A stretch of 64,000 bases of DNA, taken from NCBI GenBank assembly GCA_922989275.2, contig OV277864.1, positions 46,065,550 to 46,129,549 of the forward strand. The letters run 5' to 3'. Both the position numbers and the translations under genes were made by a program. The notes below the pieces were generated by a model. That model was not told the origin of the DNA. It saw nothing but the letters and a program-made list of their open reading frames with translations, and searched no databases. Each line of letters opens with the position of its first letter. The stretch's first letter is position 1. Below are positions 10,521 through 22,217 of this stretch, one piece after another. The DNA is from Gari tellinella. Its lineage: Eukaryota; Mollusca; Bivalvia; Cardiida; Psammobiidae.

Positions 10521-10649
10521 GCAATATATTGCAGTATCTCCAACTCATTATCTAATTAAACACGCCCACATACACTCGTGCGCATGCGCGCACTCATGTA
10601 CAGTGTGCGCGTTTAATTGAGATAACTCGTGGGAGCTATGCAATATATA
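10521..10649. repeat. long imperfect palindrome with GC-alternating centre
   Basis: GCAATATATTGCAGTATCTC at left meets GAGCTATGCAATATATAT at right. Inside, TCTAATTAAACACGCCCACA pairs with TGTGCGCGTTTAATTGAGA. The centre is GTGCGCATGCGCGCAC, an alternating purine-pyrimidine run. It looks like a foldback or MITE; no target duplication is evident. Confidence 0.65.
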
Positions 10650-11040
10650 TAACAAAAAGGCGTTTTATTGGATAATAGGTTAAACATATGGCAGTCTCAA
10701 AAGCGTGCCAGCTAAAGGTGGAAACGTTTTAATGTTATGGACAGTCACGTGCAACACAATCCAACATTTCGTTGATAATGGACCTGTACATTTAGAATAT
10801 GTCAATACTGTTTTATCTAAGCATATGAAATGCTAGCATAGACAGATACAGATTAAATATATTTGCCTTGAGCAGAGAAGTTGCAATTGAAAAATACAAA
10901 CATCAATAAACACATGTTGCGCACCGTCAGCATAACCATATTGCGCCTGCTGCTCCCATGAGTTTTCAACAAATAACACTCTGTTTTGAACAATGGACAT
11001 TAGTATTGCTGCATGGCTTTCAACTATGTGGTAAAAACTA

Positions 11041-11440
11041 TTTATTCACAAAGGACGACATAATGATAAAGTACTGATGTTAATTGCTTTCAGTTTGAAA
11101 CAAGATTTATTACGACTGTTTGCAGTCGAATGGCCAACTTTTAATTCTGATAAAAACAACGACAATATAATTATGCCAAAATACAAATAATCCAAGTAAT
11201 GCAAATAAGAATCATTAGGAGTTAAATTTCGCTTGTGAGCCATTTACCTTTTTTTAAAAGCTTTTGAAGCCTGAAACAAATACGATTTTGTAAAATGTCT
11301 GTATGATTATAATGTATTTGTCTCTAAATCAACCTTTCTGCCCGTCTGTATGTTGCAAGATTGACTGTCTGGCAGTTTTTTTGTATCTTTTGTTAGTCTT
11401 TACAACATTCGGTTACCTAAACATGTTTACGCACCTGACG
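11041..11440. other. unassigned part of duplicated unit
   Basis: Closely matches 17875-18260 in copy C. No frame with a convincing protein is kept in both copies. Includes short CTGTCTGTATGTTGC-type phrases. Confidence 0.35.
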
Positions 11441-11444
11441 CCAT

Positions 11445-11658
11445 CTGTTTTATTCCATAACCCCATATAAATGCCTTTTAACGCCTTTAATTTATTCCTG
11501 TACTGAACAAAAATATCCACTTTACACAGTCATGAATGTTTTTCATAAGAAGTTAATTATCATATTTATTTCCATTCTGCTTTAATTTAAACCTGCTGTA
11601 AGAAGTCAACTATATTCAATACTAGAAACAAGCTATCGGGTAATAGGTTAAACATTTG
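11445..11658. mobile_element. F4 TTAA-type element, decayed (copy B)
   Basis: The right part (CAATACTAGAAACAAGCTATC then GGGTAATAGGTTAA) matches F4 right ends, with a decayed PalB (CATTCTGCTTTAATTTAAAC) at about 11574. Counterpart in C at about 18265-18475. Confidence 0.45.
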
Positions 11659-11840
11659 CCGTCTACTTTTATTTCTCAAATTTACATTATAGATTCATTG
11701 CCTGAAAGTGATATCGTCATAACTGTCTATCAGATCGGATACTGATCAGACGGCTTATCTGATCAATATCTTAACTGTTTGCAAATAATTTTTGTACTTG
11801 GAGGTGAAGGGCTTCAGTATTTTGAATTTATAAAATCTCG

Positions 11841-12100
11841 CTATGAATGCTGCCGGTTCAACAAATTCACATTGACGCATTTAGAGGTTAGCGTCTCAAA
11901 TATTCCCGAATCGATATGTTCAAAAGCCATATAAATGTCTGAAACTAAAGTGAGTTTTATTTTGCTTCTCGATAAACATACCGCTAGGAGCAATTTCAAT
12001 GACATAACACTAAGATCCGTTACGTTAATTGAGTTCCCGGGAGATACAAATGTAATGTCTTCAGGTAATAAAACAATGAAGCGTTCGGTTGTTACATATA
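11841..12100 (-). other. ORF-like block conserved in copies B and C (B copy)
   Basis: On the minus strand about 83 codons stay open here and in the copy C block 18663-18956, and the two peptides share nearly all residues from TTERF to LLNRQHS. I do not recognise the family. The open frame may simply reflect recent duplication, since the few differences seen are mostly amino-acid changing. The upstream codons in B come from the adjacent F6 element, so that part is not native. Confidence 0.25.
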
Positions 12101-12102
12101 TA

Positions 12103-12296
12103 CAGTAGATCTTCGATATCTTGAACTCTGTTAAGTCGAACATACCCGTTTTTCTGAGTTAAAACTCGACTAAGCCGCGTTTTAACTTTGAAATACGGGT
12201 ATGTTCACCTAAACCGAGCTTGAAATAAGGTAAATTCGTGTTTCGAAATATCGAATAATTCGAGTTAAGCGAGTTCGAGATATCAAAGTTCGACTG
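12103..12296. mobile_element. F6 pogo/Tigger-like MITE, insertion private to copy B
   Basis: Ends CAGTAGATCTTCGATATCTT and GAGATATCAAAGTTCGACTG, flanked by TA. The core is a palindrome around CGGGTATGTTC / GAACATACCCG. Copy C reads through the site (GTTACGTATACAACATGTACTG, about 18914), so the insertion postdates the B-C duplication or was lost from C. Related copy at 39719-39916. Confidence 0.8.
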
Positions 12297-13270
12297 TACA
12301 GTGAACCGCTGCTTGCACAACCATTTCAAATCAACCCATTAATATTTGAAAGACATTGACCTTTAAAATTTAAGATACACGTAGAAGGAAAAGTAAATAT
12401 TTTATAGGGTATAAATAATGCATTGTACTTGCATTATGTGAGAGAAACTATATTCTTTAATTTTGTGTATATGGAAACGAGTAACGTGTTCCCCGCTGTA
12501 TGCGTTGTGTTTGATTAAGTTACAATTGTATGCAATCGCACGGTATCTTTTAGATAAAATCATAGAGGAACATAGATATCAAAGTTTCGCGGTAATCTTT
12601 GGCGTAAAAATGTTATTTCTTTAATACAAGTGTGCAACAAATTGCTGTCATTCAGTACATTATTGATTGCTAGTCTAAGAAATGAGAACAGGCATTTTCA
12701 TAACTGACTATGTAGCTATTTAAGGACTCTACTTTACCTTTTAAGAAAATCATGCAATTTTAGTTTCTCAAATTATATTCAACAGTAAAGTAGAAAATGC
12801 ATTCTACTTGAGATATAGCATGTAAGTATTATCAGCAATGGGTCATCGACTGAGTTATTAAGGTAGTTGCTGACTACTGTACCTTACAATCCTGGAAAAC
12901 TCTCAAAGGGTATCTGTAGATTATTAAAAAACACACGTTGCCTTCGATATCAGTGACGGAAACCAATATAATGTTACAGAAGAGCTTACCTGATTTGCTG
13001 ATATCTAGACCTACGATAAAACTGATTTGTTTTTAGATAATGTCACTGATCTGAATACCGTTTTCATATTGGCACGTGGTTTCTCTCCCTAATTAGATAT
13101 ACATTCCAATATTTATAGATCTTATACATAATCTAGCTAATAACAAATGTGCGTACAATCGTTTTAAACATGTCCGGATTTAACTAGTCAATGGAATATG
13201 ATATGCCACTTTTTACTCATTTTAAGTTGAAATCAAAAAGGAATTGAACGCATACGGAGCTCGTTTTATA

Positions 13271-13470
13271 AACCATCTTAACTTCATTCCCTGCCATGAC
13301 GTCATCTGCTTTGAACAATTGTAGTCCACTTTAAGTTTTCTAATTTGATTTGTAGATACATGTACTTATTGAGTAATATTAGTAATAGATAGTTTCAAAT
13401 TTACGCGGCGTCTGATCAAAATCCAAACTGTTTCAAATATACATTATACTTTGGATAAGGTAGTGAAAGG
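13271..13470. mobile_element. decayed F2a in copy B
   Basis: CTTAACTTCATTCCCTGCCATGAC with TGACGTCA at 13297-13304 on the left, and half a PalA (GCGGCGTCTGATCAAAATCC) with GTAGTGAAAGG on the right. The C counterpart is split by the insertion at 19986. Confidence 0.5.
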
Positions 13471-13730
13471 CGTACGGTATTATAATGTCTAAGGATACAG
13501 TGAACACTTATTGGTTATTGCCACCAAACACAATCACATTGATGTTTTACAACAAAAGTGATTATTTGAACCAAAATGAAAGTAAAACAGAAATATATTA
13601 TAGGGGTTTTCTGTTTTACGTTCATCTTAATTTAAGTTGTCACCTTCCTGAACCACCGAATGCCTTCAAGTAAAACTTATATTAAGTAATGCTAAATACT
13701 GGTTTTACTTTGTTCTCTGGTTAGGACATA

Positions 13731-13937
13731 CAGAAAAACCTCTCTATTACTACCACCAAAGTGTTTCAAATATTAGTCGTTGTTTAAGACAGGTTTCTGC
13801 ATAAAGCAATGTGAAAGTGGAACAGAAAGCTCCTATTGGAGCTTTCTGTTTCACTTTCAAATTGCTTTTAGTTGTCACCTTTATTTTATACAGACAATTA
13901 GCCTTCTTTTAGTAATCGTAATAGATAGGTCATACTG
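13731..13937. mobile_element. F8 pogo-like MITE with PalB
   Basis: Left CAGAAAAACCTCTCTATTAC, right CGTAATAGATAGGTCATACTG, flanked by TA on both sides. The PalB core reads GTGGAACAGAAAGCTCC / GGAGCTTTCTGTTTCAC. Same element in copy C at 20891-21094. Confidence 0.75.
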
Positions 13938-16369
13938 TATATATTAAACAGATAAGACAACTAACGGATAAATATCGCTTAACCTCAATTTATTTTGTAG
14001 TGATATACAAATGTAAAACAGCAGGTATAAATGTATTATTCATGATAGCATTTATTTCGATACTGTTGTAAACTAAAGTAGGAAGACGTCTATTGTTTCA
14101 CATTAAGACGAAAAGCTAGTTTCATCTATTGCAGAAAACCACAACACGTTGCTTAAACAGTTTGGATACTGATAAGACACCGCGTTACCCCAACTGTTTC
14201 ACGTGGTTAGTATAATTCTTTTAAAACAAACGCATTTATGGGGAATGCATATCGTTTTACGCACTGTTTATGAGAATGAAAGAGTTTTGAACACTTTAAT
14301 ATATTGTTATTCTAGACTATAGTCAGATCTTCCACAAAACAAAACAAACCAATAGTTCTGTAATACAATATTTTCACACTCCCAAGAGAAATACATCTTG
14401 ATGACAAACGCATATTACAGAAAATACAAGCAATAACAAACAAATGATGTTTTGTCCTTATGTGGATTTATCAGCGCATTGCGTGTGCTATTTGTAATCT
14501 TAGTTGGTAAGTCGTCGCATGGGAGTGCCGTTACAGTTGGCAAATTGATGCAAAATATCCTATTCAATAAAATGTAATCTAAGTTCTACGTTAGCACTTT
14601 CTAAACCTTATTACTGACATACTATTGGCTGCCTACCAAGTAATTGAATGCAAAACTACTCAAATTAAATGTATTAGTCGTTTTCATTCAAGTATATCAC
14701 ACACTAATTTTAAACAGTTACGATTCAGATCAGATCGGCGTCTGATCTGAATCATAACTGTTCAAAAATGGAAATCAATACGCAATTTGCGGGAAAAGGG
14801 TGAAAACATTATTGCAAGCATCGATAGAAGGGATATACTGTCATTTGTATTTATCTAAGAGAAGCGAGGTACATTAGGCGTCCATCTGTGTAAATAGAGC
14901 TTCCAGAAATGCTGTTATGAAACCGACTAATGACATACTAATATCGTCGTGGTCAAGTGTTCAAACAGGGTTAGACAATAAAGTGTCCAGCCATTAATAG
15001 GAAACATTTCCTGGCTTATATAAACCAATAAGGAATTTACTCTAGTAAAAACGCTGTCTATGAGAAAAATATTATCTGATTTGAGATCGATTGAATATCG
15101 TCATGAATCAGAGTATATTTTTGTCTTATAATTGAATATTTTAATAGCTATGCTAGTTGTTGAACTGATATGGCGTCAGTACAACTACATTTACTGCATG
15201 TCAATGCATTTTTGTTTCATTTCAGTTCCATCTACTGTGGAGCTTAAGCTTGTTAAAATTCTCATTTGCATTTTCATCAGGAATTTTGTTCAAGCTACAT
15301 GTTAAAATATTATATGAGCGGCTTTTGTTAAGCAGGAGATAATACAGCAGAATAAGCATCTAGTTCCGCTTTACATTAATTTAGCATTTGTGCGTATAAA
15401 TCAACCTGTCCAGCAGTTTTCAAACGTGAAGACTGTTACAAGTACTTAGACCGTAAAAATGTACAATAAATGAAGATAAAAGGTTATTTTTGTCGCTTCC
15501 TGTATATACGACATTTCACTGAAGAAGATGTTAATATTTACCAAAAAACGCGATCACACTACAAGCCATGTTTTCATTGCAAAACAAATGGGATATGTCA
15601 GACGCCGGGCAACCCGGCCTCTGACCAGGCTCCAAACTGTTTGCCATAGTGAGAACTTAATGAGAAATAGTGAGAACTTATAAAAGGTTGTAATTTTCTA
15701 CATTGTAACGTATTGCGTTTTGTATGCGGTTGAACGGAACGGAATTACGTCTTCTCCGCTGAAACTCAACAGAAGATGACATTTAAAACTGTTTAAGACA
15801 GGTGACAACTCATATAGGGCAACAGCAATGCAGCAATGTCGTCCGGGCCTACGTCACATTTAAAGCTGATGAATAAGAGCAGACGACAATTGTTAAAAGC
15901 TGATGACGTCATGGAAGATATTGGGAATGTGCATTTCAGTTTTGTATTGATTGGTCGTAAAAATTGTTTTACTGTATACCAGTACTATCGGAGTTAAACT
16001 TTATCTTAGAAACAGACAGCAGTAATTTTAGTTATATACGTACATAGATTTATGTATACAGCGCCTATAAATTTACTTAGTTATACAAAAAACAGTCAGA
16101 CATACAAATGAGAGTTTTGACCTATTTCTTAGGCATCACTAAAGAGTGTTAACACTTATCTTGCAGTAACATCGTATGCATTGAAAGTTATCATCTGCAA
16201 AAATATCTAATTAAGGTTTATACAAGTTTTATTTACATATATGTTAAAGACCCTGGACAGTTTGGTACCAGATCAGATGCGACGTTAAATGACGTCTCGT
16301 GTGGATCAAACTTGTTTACAGATACCAATCAAGTCACGATAGACAGGATAAGCTTCAACAACTACCAGA

Positions 16370-17250
16370 CAATTTCTAAACCGTATTCTTGCAAAAGGGC
16401 GCTAAACACACATTTATTTTGAAGTTCCACTATGAAGCTTCATATTCTGAGCGTTTAAGGTACATTGAAAGAAAAAATACAAAAAGTTTATCTTAAAATA
16501 AAAAATTATCTAACTATGGTGCAAAACAATACAAACCAAAAATAACAAAATATTGTTGACCTTATTTTTCTAACACTTCCTTTTCAGCGAATTAAAGAAA
16601 AATATAACTAATGTTGTTGAAAAATATATCAATTGGAAATGCCTAGTATTTTAAGGGCCCAACACATGTCTTCTGAATTAAAATCTCTCTTCGTGATCTA
16701 TTTAATGGGTTTTCGTTTTGTATGACTTTGTCCTGTTTCCGCTAAAGTATCGTCTGTTTTATTTGTCACCTGCAGAGTGATTCCAATTTCAGGGTTAATC
16801 TATTATTTTATTGTTCACAAGGCAATAATAGCTAGGGTGCAAACTGTTTCAAAATATAAACAATGTTGTACTGGACTTGATAAGCGCTAACTAAAATCTG
16901 AATTGTCAAATAGGAAACGAACATCATGTCTAAAATGGTATTAAATTTCCCCTGATTTTCAATTTCATTTTCTAAACAATATGGTTCATGCCTCCGACTG
17001 TCTTAAGGCATGATTACTTCACTAATTTAGAAAACTGTGTGATACATATCGACCGGAAACTCCTTTGTGGATATACTAGCTTGGCAAACATCATTTTATA
17101 TGTGTTAGCCAGCTGGTTCTGAAATTTACGAAGTTCTTGTATACATGTACTTCAATTCTGATTAGGTTTGAGGATTGAAACTGAATAATAATTTACCTTA
17201 AATGGTTTTTGTCTTCTTCAGTACGTTTCACAATTAAAAGCTAGATGTTT
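16370..17250. other. unassigned part of duplicated unit (A/B)
   Basis: Matches copy A 8170-9060. AT-rich with no preserved ORF. Contains CATGCCTCCGACTGTCTTAAGGCATG-type short inverted repeats at about 16988. Confidence 0.35.
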
Positions 17251-17259
17251 CTAAGGTGT

Positions 17260-17500
17260 TTACCCTTTCAACCATACACCCCTCTGTAGAGATTGCTCAT
17301 TGCATATGCAAACAGTGTAGCCCCTGATCAGAAGGCTCCTATAGGAACCCTCTGGTCAGGGTCTGCACTGTTTGATATTTTTATTGTTTTTTATTTTCAT
17401 ATAAAAGTGTAACAGTGTAACTGATTCAAAATATCAGTACTAGAAGGATCCAAAAGGATTATAAATACTCAAAAGAGAATTATGGGATTGAAAGCGTTGA
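17260..17500. mobile_element. F3-like element at the B/C junction
   Basis: Starts near TTACCCTTTCAACC. Its hairpin (about 17308-17372) has arms CAGTGTAGCCCCTGATCAGA and the complement, with CTCCTATAGGAACC in the middle. It sits exactly between copies B and C. Confidence 0.6.
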
Positions 17501-18662
17501 AAAAATGTGTCTCTAAGGCGCGCCAGCTAAAGGTGGAAATGTTTTAATACTATGGACAGTCACGTGCAACAAAAACCGACATTTAGTTGACAATGAACCT
17601 GTACATTTAGAATCTGCCAATACTGTCCATCTAAGCATATGAAAAGCTAACATAGGCAGCTTTTTATACGAGAGATACAAAAAAAACATATTTGCCTTGG
17701 GCAGAGAAATTGCAATTGAAAATGACAAACATCAATATACACATTGTTGCGCACAGTCAGCATAACCATATTGCGCCTGCTGCTCCCATGCGTTTTCAAA
17801 AAATAACACGCTTTTTGGAACATCGGAAATGATAATAGCTGCATGGCTTTCAAATGTGTGGTAAAAACTATTTATTCACAAAGGACGACATAATGATAAA
17901 ACACTAATGTTAATTGTTTTAAGTTTGAAGCAAGATTTATTACGATTGTTTGCAGTCGAATGGCTAACTTTTAATTCTGATGAAAAGGACGACAATATAA
18001 TTATATCAAAGTAAAACATTATCTAGTAGTGCAAATGAGAACCATTAGGAGTTTGATTTCGCTTATGAGCCATTTACCCTTTTAAAAGCTTTTGAAGTCT
18101 GAAACGAATACGATTTTGGAATATGTCTGTATGATTCTATGTATTTGCCTCTGTATCAACCTTTCTGCCTGTCTGTATGTTGCCTGACTGACTGTCTGGC
18201 AGTGTTTTCGTACCTTTGTTAGTCTTTACAAACGGTCGGTTACCTTCACATGTTTACTCGCCTGACGGCATCTGTTTTATTCCATACTCCCATAGATATG
18301 CATTTTAACGCCTTTATTTTATTCCTTTACTGAACAAAATTGTTTTACTTTACACAGTCATGAATGTGTTTCATAAGAAATTATGTTTATTTTCCATTCT
18401 GCTTGAATTTAAATCTGCTTTAAGAAGTCACATATATTCAATACTAGAAACACGCTATCGGGTAATAGGTTAAACATTTGCCGTCTACTTTTATTTCTCA
18501 AATTTACATTATATATCCATTGCCTGAAAGTGATATCGTAATAGCTGTCTATCAAATTGGATACTGATCAGACGCCTCATCTGATCAGGATCTAAACTGT
18601 TTGCAAATAACTTTTGTCCTTGGATGTGAAGGGCTTAAGTATTTTGAATTTATAAAAGCTCG

Positions 18663-18956
18663 CTATGAATGCTGACGGTTCAACAAATTCACATTGACGC
18701 ATTTAGAGGTTAGCGTCTCAAATATTCCCGAATCGATATGTTCAAAAGCCATATAAATGTCTGAAACTAAAGTGAGTTTTATTTTGCTTCTCGATAAACA
18801 TACCGCTAGGAGCAATTTCAATGACATAACGCTAAGACATGTTAACTTTATTGAGTTCCCGGGAGATACGAATGTAATGTCTTCAGGTAATAAAACAGTG
18901 AAGCGTTCGGTTGTTACGTATACAACATGTACTGTGAATCGCTGCTTGCACACCAT
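18663..18956 (-). other. ORF-like block conserved in copies B and C (C copy)
   Basis: 97-codon open frame on the minus strand. Its TTERF to LLNRQHS part matches the copy B block at 11841-12100. No family recognised; no signal peptide or membrane segment is convincing. Could be a relic exon or chance. Confidence 0.25.
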
Positions 18957-19985
18957 TTCAAATCAACCCATTGATATTATAAAGACTTGTGACCTTTAGA
19001 ATTTAAGATACACGTAGAAGGAAAAGGTAAACATTTTATAGGGTATAAATAAGGCGTTTTACTTGCATTATGTTTAAAGTTGTCATTTGTGAGAGACACT
19101 ATATTATTTAATGTGGTGTATATGGAAACAAGTAACGTGTTCCCCGCTGTACGCGTTGTATTTGATTCAGTAATTTTTGTTAGCAATCGCACGGTATATT
19201 TTAGAGAAAATCATAGAGGATCATATGTATCAAAGTTTCGCGGTAATCTTTGGCGTAAACAATTATTTTGTAAATATAAGTGTGTAATAAATTGCAGTAA
19301 TTTCAGGACATTATTTATTGCCGGTTTAGGAAATAAGAAAAGAAATTTTCATAACTGACTATGTAGATAATTTAAGGACTCTACTTTACCTTTTAAGAAA
19401 ATCATGCCATTTTGGTTTCTCAAATTATATCCAACAGTAAAGTAGAAAATGCATTCTACTTGAGATATAGCATGTAAGTATTATCAGCAATCGGTCATCG
19501 ACTGAGTTATCAAGAAAGTTGCTATAAACTGTATCTAACAATCTTGGAAAACTCTCAAAGGGTATCTGTAGATTATTAAAAAACACACGTTACCTTCGAT
19601 ATCAGTGACGGAAACCAATATAATGTTACAGAAGAGCTTACCTGATTTGCTGATATCTAGACCTACGATAAAACTGATTTATTTTCAGATAATGTCACTG
19701 ATCTGCATACCATTTTCATATTGGCACGTGGTTTCTCTCCCTAATTAGATATACATTCCAATATTTATAGATCTTATACATAATCTAGCAAATAAGAAAT
19801 GTGCGTACAATCATTTTAAACATGTCCGGATTTAACCAGTCAATGGAATATGATATGCCACTTTTATTCATTTTAAGTTGAAATCAAAAAGCAATTTAAC
19901 GCATACGGAGCTCGTTTTATAAACCATCTTAACTTCCTTCCCTGCCATGACGTCATCTGCTTTGAACAATTGTAGTCCACTTTAA

Positions 19986-20487
19986 AGGTACAATACTACC
20001 GAGATTTGTGTTTAAAACGGGCAATTTCTTATATGTGTGCATTTTCTATTTATTAAAACTAAGTGAAATCGCGTGTAAGAAGCCTGACATATGCCCCCAC
20101 TTCATTAAGAATCCTACCTAAATGTGTTGAATTCTTATCGTGATGGTTTACATTTTAAGCGGGTTTGTTTACAAATAAGACTAAAGGGCTGGTTCGAAGG
20201 ATTGCGTAAAGGTCACGTGATTGATACGAACCGCGGCGATAATTCATATACACTATGTGACGTCATCCGAACGAAGCCGGAGCATTTCCGTTATGATTCG
20301 TCTTCGATCAAATGTCAACAAAAGAGATTTAAAAGTCGACTTGTTTCCACCAATTTAATGGGTTTGAAAGCAATGTTTCCTCAATAATCACCGGGCATTA
20401 CTTCTTTTTACAGGTTTAGATAACGAATGTGCCTACATTTTCAGGTTTGAAAATTGCGCGATTTTGGCATTTGACAGTAATATTGGG
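19986..20487. mobile_element. 502-bp insertion private to copy C, unclassified
   Basis: Copy B gives the empty site (GTCCACTTTAAGTTTTC, about 13327). In C the 7-mer ACTTTAA stands on both sides (19979-19985 and 20488-20494), consistent with a target duplication of 4 (TTAA) to 7 bases. The ends GGTACAATACTACCG and complement CCCAATATTACTG are weak inverted repeats. The interior is more GC-rich (CACGTGATTGATACGAACCG). An 87-codon ORF inside shows no recognisable domain. Confidence 0.75.
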
Positions 20488-20890
20488 ACTTTAAGTTTTC
20501 TAATTTGATTTGTAGATACATGTACTTATTGAGTAATATCAGTAATAGATAGTTTCAAATTTACGCGGCGTCTGATCAAAATCCAAACTGTTTCAAATAT
20601 ACATTATACTTTGGATAAGGTAGTGAAAGGGGTACGGTATTGTAATGTCTAAGGATACAGTGAACACTTATTGGTTATTGCCACCAAAAACAATCACATT
20701 GATGTTTTACAACAAAAGTGATTATTTGAACCAAAATGAAAGTAAAACAGAAATATATTATAGGGGTTTTCTGTTTTACATTCATCTTAATTTAAGTTGT
20801 CACCTTCCTGAGCCACCGAATGCCTTCAAGTAAAACTTCTATTGAGTAATGCTAAATACTGGTTTTACTTTGTTCTCTGGTTACGACATA

Positions 20891-21094
20891 CAGAAAAACC
20901 TCTCTATTACTACCACCAAAGTGTTTCAAATATTAGTCGTTTAAGACAGGTTACTGATTAAAGCAATGTGAAAGTGAAACAGAAAGCTCCTATTGGAGCT
21001 TTCTGTTTCACTTTCACATTGCTTTTAGTTGTCACCTTTATTGTATACAGACAATTAGCCTTCTTTCAGTGATCGTAATAGATAGGTCATACTG
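20891..21094. mobile_element. F8 pogo-like MITE with PalB (copy C)
   Basis: Same ends as the copy B element at 13731, with a near-perfect PalB at about 20963-21030 (GTGAAACAGAAAGCTCC arm, ATT centre). Confidence 0.75.
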
Positions 21095-22018
21095 TATATA
21101 TTAAACAGATAAGACACCTAACTGATAAATATCGCTTAACCTCAATTTATTTTGTAGTGATATACAAATGTAAAACAGCAGGTATAAATGTATTATTCAT
21201 GATAGCATTTATTTCGATACTGTGGTGAACTAACGTAGGAAGACGTCTATTGTTTCACATTAAGACGAAACTGAACATATATAATTTCTTAAACTGCGCA
21301 CAATGTCAGCCGTTCGCAAATATTGACAATATTCTTTTGTTATCTAAGTAGCAAAACGTTGGAGCCTGATCAGAAGCCTGGTCACCCGGAGTCTGACCAG
21401 GTTCCAATTATTTCGTACTGGCAATACTTGTGTTAGAGTAAATGCGTTTATTCGGAAAAAAGGATCACTGCCAGTATAAGCATTTCAACTGGTCATTTCG
21501 TTTATACATGTACTGATAACTATGAATTATAGCGATGCAATATATTATTAAAGGCAATTTGGTTGAATAGATATCGTTTTGAAAGATGTAAACAAAATGG
21601 AGCCTGCACAGATACAAACTTACTCGGCCTCAGATCTTTTTCCAAGCATTTAGTTAATACAAATTTACTTTCTTAAAGGCAGAGACGGTGCAAAACTATT
21701 TTATCAACTACAGTTCGGAATGAAATAACCAAGACGTCGTAGAAATATATTTCCATATCTTGTTTAACCTTAAAGAAGTCCTGTTCCTTAGAAACAAACA
21801 AACAAACATACCGGAGGCAGGAAGTCGGTCGTGTCTAGTTGCCACAAAATCATATCAATATTTCATGGACATTTGTGAAGGGCTGGTGGTTCATCATTTC
21901 ATAACCATGACGCCGATCTCAGTAACCCCATTAGTACGAATGTTTATTCTGAAATACTGCATGCATTGCAATGTCGTCTGTGAAATGACATGTATTTAGT
22001 TATTTTTGTTTTATTCCA

Positions 22019-22217
22019 TTAACTCCTTCACTGCCATGACCTCATCAGTTTAAACAATTATTATCGTGTGCTTTTATTTCTCAAATGAAGACTTTCAACT
22101 TAAGAAATATTGAAATAAGTGTCAAACAGTTTAGATCCTGATCAGACGCGGCGTCTGATCAGGATCCAAAACGTTTGCAAATAGCTATTGTAGTCGGGTT
22201 TACCATTGACGGGGTTA
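22019..22217. mobile_element. F2a TTAA-type MITE (copy C)
   Basis: TTAACTCCTTCACTGCCATGAC to TTGACGGGGTTAA. The PalA is shortened to CCTGATCAGACGCGGCGTCTGATCAGG. Counterpart of 4391-4609. Confidence 0.65.

Larger units (their letters stand above)
10690..17260. repeat. segmental duplication, copy B
   Basis: Aligns with copy C from GCCAGCTAAAGGTGGAAA (10699 versus 17521). The offset is about 6.8 kb in the first part and about 7.15 kb after the insertion in C near 19986. Relative to C it lacks about 1 kb at 14120 (C 21275-22290). Relative to A it lacks about 0.96 kb at 16370 (A 7210-8170). It uniquely carries the F6 insertion at 12103. Confidence 0.85.

Noticed and set aside
13485..13673. 62-codon ORF nearly identical at 20645-20833
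   Set aside because: The identity reflects the B/C duplication. The frame runs over a decayed PalB-like hairpin, and nothing suggests a protein.
20124..20387. 87-codon ORF inside the 502-bp insertion
   Set aside because: No recognisable transposase or other domain; the insertion is too short to be autonomous.
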